DNA of 64,000 nucleotides from Burkholderiales bacterium RIFOXYD12_FULL_59_19. GTDB taxonomy: Bacteria > Pseudomonadota > Gammaproteobacteria > Burkholderiales > Burkholderiaceae_C. Position numbers and translations under genes: made by a program. The stretch spans positions 62,001 to 126,000 of the forward strand of contig MESQ01000005.1 of assembly GCA_001771065.1 (NCBI GenBank). The letters are read 5' to 3'. The notes beneath the pieces were generated by a model. The model did no database searches, had not been told where the DNA came from, and worked only from the letters and a program-made list of their open reading frames with translations. Of this stretch, positions 58,831 through 64,000 are shown one piece after another. Every line of letters begins with the position of its first letter. The first letter of the stretch is position 1.

Positions 58831-59745
58831 GTGAACTACGCTCAACTCCTCTTTCCTGATTTCTCGCTGATTTTGATCGGCTACCTGATCTGCCGCTTCA
58901 CGCCTTTGAACCGGGCCGTGTGGACGCAGGTGGAACAACTGGTGTACTTTTTGTTCTTTCCGGTGCTGCTGTTTCACTCCATCCTGAAAAGCCCGCTCGA
59001 CCTCAGCGCCGCAGGCAACCTGGTGGGGGCTGGCTGGGCGCTGGGGCTTGGCGGTATTGCCATGGCCTACTCGGTGCCCTACTGGCCGGGTCTTAAAGCG
59101 CATGTCGCTGCGCGCCAACACGCCGCCAGTGCACAAATTGCGTTCAGGTTCAACTCTTTCATTGGTCTGGCACTGGCCGACCGGCTGGCCGGGCCACCGG
59201 GCCTGCTGGTGATTGCGTTGCTGATTGGCATCAGTGTGCCGCTGATGAACATTGGTGCGGTGTGGCCGATGGCGCGGCATGCCCAACGCGGTTTTTTGGG
59301 CGAATTGGTACGCAACCCGCTGATCATTGGCACCGCCAGCGGCCTTGCTGCCAACCTGGCCGGCTTTTCCATCCCGGGCTGGGCCGAGCCCACGGTGACA
59401 CGGATTGGTGGCGCATCTTTGACGCTCGGTCTGATGGCTGCTGGTGCTGGCATGCAACTCAGCGCCCTGAACCATGCCAAGCTGCTGGGGTTGGCGGTGC
59501 TGTTAATTCGCCATTTGTTGATGCCGCTGTGGGCGCTGGCCTTGTGCCTGATGTTTGGCCTGAATCAAGTGCAAGCTACCATTTTGCTGATGTTCTCGGC
59601 CCTGCCGACCGCTTCAAGCGCTTATGTTTTGGCAGCACGCATGGGGTATGACGGACCCTATGTGGCGGCGCTGGTGACGGTGTCTACCGTGCTCGGTATG
59701 CTGAGTTTGCCGCTGGCGCTGGGGGTTTTGAGGTCGTTTGTTTAG
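58831..59745 (+). CDS. AEC-family (auxin efflux carrier) transporter
   Basis: An integral membrane protein (about 304 aa) of the AEC family, typically exporting organic acids or amino-acid derivatives. About nine to ten hydrophobic segments are present; the conserved central Asn/Pro-containing segments are visible in VPLMNIGAVWPMA and the C-terminal LMFSALPTASSAYVLAARMG near 250-270. GTG 58831 gives the family-like N-terminus NYAQLLFPDFSLIL; ATGs at 58810 and, inside the repeat, 58738 are alternatives. It stands alone between family C copies C2 and C3. Confidence 0.86.
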   Translation: MNYAQLLFPDFSLILIGYLICRFTPLNRAVWTQVEQLVYFLFFPVLLFHSILKSPLDLSAAGNLVGAGWALGLGGIAMAYSVPYWPGLKAHVAARQHAASAQIAFRFNSFIGLALADRLAGPPGLLVIALLIGISVPLMNIGAVWPMARHAQRGFLGELVRNPLIIGTASGLAANLAGFSIPGWAEPTVTRIGGASLTLGLMAAGAGMQLSALNHAKLLGLAVLLIRHLLMPLWALALCLMFGLNQVQATILLMFSALPTASSAYVLAARMGYDGPYVAALVTVSTVLGMLSLPLALGVLRSFV

Positions 59746-59879
59746 TCAGTTTGGTCAATTTAGTCAACACACCATCAAACCACATTGATGTGCGGTAATT
59801 TTTTTCAAAAACAAATGCAGGTGTATTTTGGGATTGGCACTTGACGGGTGGGATTCAAATTAATGTGTTGCTCAACGAC

Positions 59880-60040
59880 CTTGAGGTATGGTGATTGGGT
59901 CATGTGACCGGGCTTTGGAACGAAAGGCGCGCGCAAAATGCATTCTGCGTACGACCTGGCAGCTTCGCGCGTGATTTCGCTCCAAAACCGCATGCGCATG
60001 ACCCAGTCGCCGTGCCGTGCGTGTAAGCAGCCTGTCAAAC
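59880..60040 (-). repeat. Family C long inverted-repeat element, copy C3 (inverted)
   Basis: Reverse-complement copy between the convergent AEC gene and queG. It is matched with C1/C2 from CTTGAGGTATGGTGATTGGGTCATG at the left (59881-59905) to GCCGTGCCGTGCGTG and further to GCCTGTCAAAC (60030). The 335-base gap holds this element and a family A fragment at its right; nothing else is recognised. Confidence 0.85.
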
Positions 60041-60057
60041 AATTGAGCGTTAACTGG

Positions 60058-60080
60058 CGTTAATTGGGGTCAGAATCCAA
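60058..60080 (-). repeat. Family A repeat fragment A8
   Basis: TTAATTGGGGTCAGAATCC keeps only one arm and flank of family A and ends at the queG stop codon region. Too short to fold; listed because it again touches a stop codon. Confidence 0.45.
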
Positions 60081-61166
60081 TTAATTTTTCTGTTCCAAAG
60101 CCCAAGCCACGTGTTCGCGCACCAAGGAACTGGGATGTGCAGAACGCGATGCCAGCACAGTGACCAGTGACCCGGCTAAATCCGCATCGGCTGCACGCAA
60201 CGCATTACCGAGTGCCACCGCAATGTTGCGCAGCCAGCGTTCATGGCCAATGCGCCGGATTGGGCTGCCCTCACACAAGCGCAAAAATGTTTCTTCGCTC
60301 CAGCCAAACAGCGCAACGAGTTGACCGCCCACCAACCCAGCACGGGCATCAAAGTCGGGCAAGGCACTGCGCTTGGCAAACTTGTTCCAGGGGCAAATCA
60401 GCTGACAATCATCACAACCGTAAATGCGGTTGCCCATCAAGGGCCGCAGTTCCAACGGGATCTGCCCGGCGTGTTCGATCATCAGGTACGAGATACAACG
60501 CCGGGCATCAAGGCGGTACGGGGCGATGATGGCCCGGGTCGGGCAAATGTCGATGCAGGCGCTGCAACTGCCGCAATGACCGGCCACAGGATCAGTCACC
60601 GGCAAAGCCATGTCGACAAAGATCTCACCCAGAAAAAACGTCGACCCCGCCTCACGACTCAGCAGCAACGTGTGTTTGCCGCGCCAACCGAGTCCGCTCA
60701 AACTGGCCAGTTCGGCCTCGAGTACCGGGGCCGAGTCGGTGAAAACCCGGTAACCCAGCGGCCCCAGCGCAGCGGCAATTTGGTCGCTCAACTTTTGCAA
60801 GCGACTACGCATGACCTTGTGGTAGTCGCGGCCACGGGCATAAATCGACACAATGCCTTCTGCCCGGCGATTCAGCCGGTCCAGCTCCAGCGCCTGCCAG
60901 CCATCAGAGGTGTCGGCTGGCAAATAATCCATGCGCGCGGTGATCACGCGCAGCGTACCCGGCACCAGCTCGGCCGGGCGGGCACGCTTGAGGCCATGTG
61001 ATGCCATGTAAAACATATCACCATGGCAACCGGCGGCCAGCCATGCCGATAATCCGGGTTCTGCGGCGGTTAAATCGACACCCGCCACGCCAATTTGTGA
61101 AAATCCCAATGCCCGCCCCCATTCCTGAATTCTGGAGACCCATTGACTGCTGTTGAGTTGCTGCAT
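60081..61166 (-). CDS. queG: Epoxyqueuosine reductase
   Basis: Cobalamin- and Fe-S-dependent reductase for the last step of queuosine synthesis in tRNA wobble position 34 (361 aa). Two [4Fe-4S] sets are visible: CGSCSACIDICPT near 193-205 and CDDCQLICPWN near 248-258 with C in RRCISYL. The N-terminal domain binds cobalamin in homologues; a HEAT-like C-terminal part ends the protein. ATG 61166 is chosen; a GTG four codons upstream is possible. It overlaps the divergent tsaE start. Confidence 0.94.
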   Translation of the reverse strand: MQQLNSSQWVSRIQEWGRALGFSQIGVAGVDLTAAEPGLSAWLAAGCHGDMFYMASHGLKRARPAELVPGTLRVITARMDYLPADTSDGWQALELDRLNRRAEGIVSIYARGRDYHKVMRSRLQKLSDQIAAALGPLGYRVFTDSAPVLEAELASLSGLGWRGKHTLLLSREAGSTFFLGEIFVDMALPVTDPVAGHCGSCSACIDICPTRAIIAPYRLDARRCISYLMIEHAGQIPLELRPLMGNRIYGCDDCQLICPWNKFAKRSALPDFDARAGLVGGQLVALFGWSEETFLRLCEGSPIRRIGHERWLRNIAVALGNALRAADADLAGSLVTVLASRSAHPSSLVREHVAWALEQKN

Positions 61167-61673
61167 GGTGTTAATCACCTGCCTATTGTAAAAAGCCTGC
61201 TTTGGCGCGATGAAGCCGCCACCGAAGACTTTGCCCGTGCACTTGCGGCGCTGACCGAAGTGCGACTGGCCTACATTGAACTACAAGGCGATCTGGGCGT
61301 GGGCAAGACCACGCTGGTGCGGCATCTGCTGCGGGCCATGGGGGTGCAGGGACGCATCAAAAGCCCCACGTACGCCGTGGTGGAGCCCTATGAATTGCCC
61401 AACTTCAACGTCTGGCACTTTGACTTTTACCGCTTCAGCGACCCGCGCGAATGGATGGATGCCGGCTTTCGCGACATCTTTGCCAGCCCCGGCTTGAAAA
61501 TTGCCGAATGGCCGGAAAACGCCGCAGGCTGCGTGCCGTCGGCCGACCTGATCATTCAACTCGATGTGCAGGATGACGAGGCACGCCAGGTGACCTTGAC
61601 AGCACAAACAAAGCTTGGTGCAAGCCTGCTCAATCAGATTGCAGATTCAGCGCCCGATGAGGCCAGCCCATGA
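61143..61673 (+). CDS. tsaE: tRNA threonylcarbamoyladenosine ATPase TsaE
   Basis: P-loop ATPase (up to 176 aa) needed with TsaB and TsaD for t6A37 in ANN-decoding tRNAs. Walker A is GDLGVGKTT near 49-57, then VRHLLRAMGVQGRIKSPTYAVVEPY, and HFDFYRFSDPREW near 98-110 with the conserved metal and substrate residues. The TTG at 61143 is only a guess; the conserved part begins near residue 19 and a later start is likely. It overlaps the end of amiC's start region by four bases (ATGA), the normal tsaE-amiC pair. Confidence 0.92.
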   Translation: MTAVELLHGVNHLPIVKSLLWRDEAATEDFARALAALTEVRLAYIELQGDLGVGKTTLVRHLLRAMGVQGRIKSPTYAVVEPYELPNFNVWHFDFYRFSDPREWMDAGFRDIFASPGLKIAEWPENAAGCVPSADLIIQLDVQDDEARQVTLTAQTKLGASLLNQIADSAPDEASP

Positions 61674-63070
61674 AACGCCGCCAACTGCTGCAGTCGGGCA
61701 CGCTGGTGCTGTTGCTGGGCGCGCAGCATCTGGCCCGTGGCGCCAGCATCGTGGCGGTGCGCGTCTGGCCTGCACCCGACTACTCGCGCGTCACGATTGA
61801 GTCCGACGCCCGCCTAAGTTTTAACCAGATTTTTGTCCCCAACCCGCCCAGACTGGCGGTAGATGTACAGGGCATCGACCTGAATCCGGCGCTCAAAGAA
61901 CTGGTGGCCAAGGTAAGCGCCAATGATCCCACCATTTCCGGAATTCGCGTCGGCCAGTTTGGCCCAGACGTGGTGCGGCTGGTGTTCGATCTCAAGCAGG
62001 CCATTGCACCGCAAGTGTTCAGCCTGACGCCGGTCGCGGCTTACCAGCACCGATTGGTGTTTGATTTGTACCCGACGCAAGTGGCGGATCCGCTGGAAAC
62101 CCTGATTGCCGATCGCCTCAAGGAAAGCGCCAGCACGCGCATCGCTACACCGCCAGCGGCGGACCCGCTGGGCGAATTGATTGCACAAAAATCACAGGGG
62201 CAGGCGCCTGATGCGCCGGTTTCTCAGGCGGTTGGCGCAACCATGCCAGGCACAACAACGACCGAGCCCGTGGCTGTCAACGCTGGAAAAAAAGACGCCA
62301 CAAGGCTGCCGCCGCAAAGTATGAGCGAGCCCGCCCCGGCAGCCACCGACCGGCTCATCATCATTGCGCTCGATCCCGGCCATGGTGGCGAAGACCCTGG
62401 CGCCATTGGCCCCGGCGGCACGTATGAAAAAAATGTGGTGTTGCGGCTGGCACATCGGCTGCGCGACCGCATCAACGCAGCATCGAGCAATGGCAACCCG
62501 ATGCGGGCCTTTTTAACGCGTGATGCCGATTTTTTTGTGCCCTTGCACACCCGGGTCGACAAAGCGCGCCGGGTACAGGCCGACCTGTTCATCAGCCTGC
62601 ATGCCGATGCCTTTTTTACGCCGCGTCCCCAAGGCGCCAGCGTGTTTGCCCTGAGCCAGGACGGCGCCTCCAGCAGCGCCGCACGCTGGATGGCGGCCAA
62701 GGAAAACAAGGCCGACAGAGTGGGCGGACTCAACGTGCGCGCCAAGGACGCCCAGGTCAAACGCGCCCTGCTCGACATGAGCACCGCCGCCCAGATCAAG
62801 GACAGCCTGCAATTGGGCGGGGCCATGCTCAAGGAAATTGGCCGGGTCGGCAAACTCCACAAGCCGCGGGTCGAACAGGCCGGCTTTGCCGTGCTCAAGG
62901 CGCCCGACATTCCCAGTGTGCTGGTGGAGGCCGCCTTCATCAGCAATCCGGACGAGGAAGCCAAACTCAACAGCGATGCCTACCTGGACCAGCTGGCCGA
63001 TGCCCTGATGCGCGGCATTGAGGCCTATTTTTCTAAGAACCCGCCGCTGGCACGCAGCCGCAGCACCTGA
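61670..63070 (+). CDS. amiC: N-acetylmuramoyl-L-alanine amidase (AmiC type)
   Basis: Periplasmic zinc amidase splitting septal peptidoglycan during daughter-cell separation (466 aa). The N-terminus MKRRQLLQSG with a hydrophobic stretch looks like a twin-arginine signal. An AMIN domain lies at about 28-140, a Pro/Ala-rich linker follows, and the Amidase_3 domain (about 225-455) has zinc ligands in LDPGHGGEDPGA (His), TYEKNV (Glu) and FISLHADAF (His), with catalytic Glu in SVLVEAAFISNP. It starts within the tsaE stop (ATGA). Confidence 0.93.
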   Translation: MKRRQLLQSGTLVLLLGAQHLARGASIVAVRVWPAPDYSRVTIESDARLSFNQIFVPNPPRLAVDVQGIDLNPALKELVAKVSANDPTISGIRVGQFGPDVVRLVFDLKQAIAPQVFSLTPVAAYQHRLVFDLYPTQVADPLETLIADRLKESASTRIATPPAADPLGELIAQKSQGQAPDAPVSQAVGATMPGTTTTEPVAVNAGKKDATRLPPQSMSEPAPAATDRLIIIALDPGHGGEDPGAIGPGGTYEKNVVLRLAHRLRDRINAASSNGNPMRAFLTRDADFFVPLHTRVDKARRVQADLFISLHADAFFTPRPQGASVFALSQDGASSSAARWMAAKENKADRVGGLNVRAKDAQVKRALLDMSTAAQIKDSLQLGGAMLKEIGRVGKLHKPRVEQAGFAVLKAPDIPSVLVEAAFISNPDEEAKLNSDAYLDQLADALMRGIEAYFSKNPPLARSRST

Positions 63071-63071
63071 T

Positions 63072-63722
63072 TCAGAGCCAGGGTACACAAAGATGGGCAT
63101 GCTGACGCGTCTGCGCAATACGCATAGCGTTGGGTTCGTCGGTACTGGCCATCCAGTCCAGCGCCTGGGCTCGACTGCGGCCGAAGCGCATATGACGCGC
63201 CAGCAGACGCTCCCGACGCAGCGCGTCGGGTACATCGAGGTACCAGATTTCATCCACAACCGCGCGCACCTGAACCCAGTGCGGGTCATCCAGCAGCAGG
63301 TAATTGCCTTCGGTGATCACCAGGGTTGTGTGTGGCGCGATGGCGAGGGCACCAGCAATGGGTTCTTCGATGTCGCGCCTGAACTCGGGGGCATAGATGG
63401 TCTCCGACGGTGACTGGTTCTTGAGGCGACGCAACAGGTTGACAAAACCCGCCGCGTCAAAGGTGTCCGGGGCACCCTTGCGCTGTTGGCGCCCTAGGCG
63501 CGCCAGTTCACAGTTGGCAAGGTGAAACCCATCCATCGGCACCCCTTGTACATGTTGGGGGTCATGCGCCATCAAAATCTCGGCCAAGGTCGATTTACCC
63601 GCCCCCGGCGGCGCTACCAGACCCAGGATTTTGCGTTCCCCCGATGTCAACCACCGCGCAATACGCTGCTGACAAATAGCTGGCAGGGAATGGTCCTCAG
63701 ACCATGCGGACGTGTCCATCAT
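63072..63722 (-). CDS. P-loop kinase of the uridine-kinase/FrcK type
   Basis: A 216-aa nucleoside/nucleotide kinase-like protein. Walker A is APPGAGKST near 38-46, the substrate/Mg region is VPMDGFHLAN near 63-72, and VITEGNYLLLDDPHW near 137-151 corresponds to the conserved EGNYLL of uridine-kinase-like enzymes. ATG 63722 lies four bases after the stop of the PfkB gene upstream, so the two are coupled. Homologues next to sugar kinases or fructose transporters are called FrcK; the actual substrate is unknown. Confidence 0.82.
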   Translation of the reverse strand: MMDTSAWSEDHSLPAICQQRIARWLTSGERKILGLVAPPGAGKSTLAEILMAHDPQHVQGVPMDGFHLANCELARLGRQQRKGAPDTFDAAGFVNLLRRLKNQSPSETIYAPEFRRDIEEPIAGALAIAPHTTLVITEGNYLLLDDPHWVQVRAVVDEIWYLDVPDALRRERLLARHMRFGRSRAQALDWMASTDEPNAMRIAQTRQHAHLCVPWL

Positions 63723-63726
63723 TGGC

Positions 63727-64000
63727 TTAAGCGGTAAAGGAATAGGGAACCTGTGCCAGCCGCGCCAGCACCTCGGCGCGCGTCGGCGGCACGCAGCCAC
63801 GGCGCATCACACACAGGCTGGCACTGGCGATGGCGCTGGTCAGCAATGCTCTGGCGACCTCGGTGGACACATGACCGGCACCCCAGTCAGCGGGAAGTTT
63901 GTGCGCCAGCATGGCCACCACCAGACCGGCCAGAAAGCAGTCACCAGCCCCCACCGTGTCCACCACCTCAATCGGTTCCAGCTCACGTGCGGCAAACACC
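63727..64000 (-). CDS. PfkB-family carbohydrate kinase (fructokinase-like), C-terminal part
   Basis: The last ~90 residues of a ribokinase/fructokinase-family enzyme; the rest lies beyond the right edge. The second PfkB signature with catalytic Asp is clear: VDTVGAGDCFLAGL near 14-27 of the fragment. It is followed by the usual Ala-rich helices and an ASLCVMRRGC segment. It sits directly upstream of a P-loop kinase on the same strand, as in sugar-utilisation operons, so a fructose or ribose role is plausible. Confidence 0.88.
   Translation of the reverse strand, partial: VFAARELEPIEVVDTVGAGDCFLAGLVVAMLAHKLPADWGAGHVSTEVARALLTSAIASASLCVMRRGCVPPTRAEVLARLAQVPYSFTA

Overview
The window looks like a chromosomal core region of a betaproteobacterium, most likely Burkholderiales/Comamonadaceae; a Rhodoferax-type facultative anaerobe is my best guess. 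This rests on protein character, the bamA-lpx-rnhB and rpsB-tsf-pyrH-frr gene order, the carA-leuE-carB arrangement, and the mix of nitrate assimilation, B12-dependent ribonucleotide reductase and 2-oxoacid:ferredoxin oxidoreductase. No rRNA, tRNA, CRISPR array, prophage or transposase gene was seen.

Layout. 1-4.3 kb: nitrate/nitrite assimilation (nirB 3' part, nirD, nasA). 4.5-7.4 kb: adenosylcobalamin-dependent ribonucleotide reductase. 7.4-12.5 kb (minus): an operon for a three-subunit 2-oxoacid:ferredoxin oxidoreductase, a GltD-like oxidoreductase fused to a two-cluster ferredoxin domain, and a universal stress protein. A divergent bacteriohemerythrin follows, and the shared upstream region carries a perfect FNR-type box. 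13.3-17.6 kb (minus): TrkA/TrkH potassium uptake, a serine hydrolase and a voltage-gated K+ channel. 17.8-22.2 kb: an amino-acid ABC transporter (aapJQMP type). 22.3-29.7 kb: pmbA, darP, mog, sbcB, a small membrane protein, a GNAT enzyme, glmM and folP. 29.7-34 kb: ftsH, rlmE, yhbY, a DUF4149 protein and greA. 34-39.3 kb: carB, leuE, carA. 39.5-54.5 kb: the long minus-strand run rpsB-tsf-pyrH-frr-uppS-cdsA-dxr-rseP-bamA-skp-lpxD-fabZ-lpxA-lpxB-rnhB-rRNA/tRNA methyltransferase (translation, isoprenoids, phospholipid, outer membrane and lipid A). 54.9-64 kb: hslO, a gamma-carbonic-anhydrase-like protein, a DUF455 protein, xerD, an AEC transporter, queG, tsaE, amiC, a P-loop kinase and the end of a PfkB sugar kinase.

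The genes are mostly ordinary housekeeping genes, and the least explained material lies between them. Three unrelated families of dispersed palindromic repeats occupy intergenic gaps. Family A (about 55 bp hairpins, eight copies or fragments) in two operons runs from the stop codon of one gene to the Shine-Dalgarno of the next. Family B (three hairpins in about 75 bp) sits between convergent genes. Family C (about 145 bp, imperfect inverted repeat) occurs three times in 5.3 kb. A nested hairpin precedes rpsB and may be a ribosomal-protein leader. Several essential genes (trkA, ftsH, lpxA, carA, greA, lpxD) start at TTG or GTG, judged from Shine-Dalgarno placement and homology.

Functional links: mog supplies the molybdopterin step needed by NasA; NrdJ and QueG both depend on cobalamin; the ferredoxin oxidoreductase, hemerythrin and FNR-type box together suggest an oxygen-responsive module.
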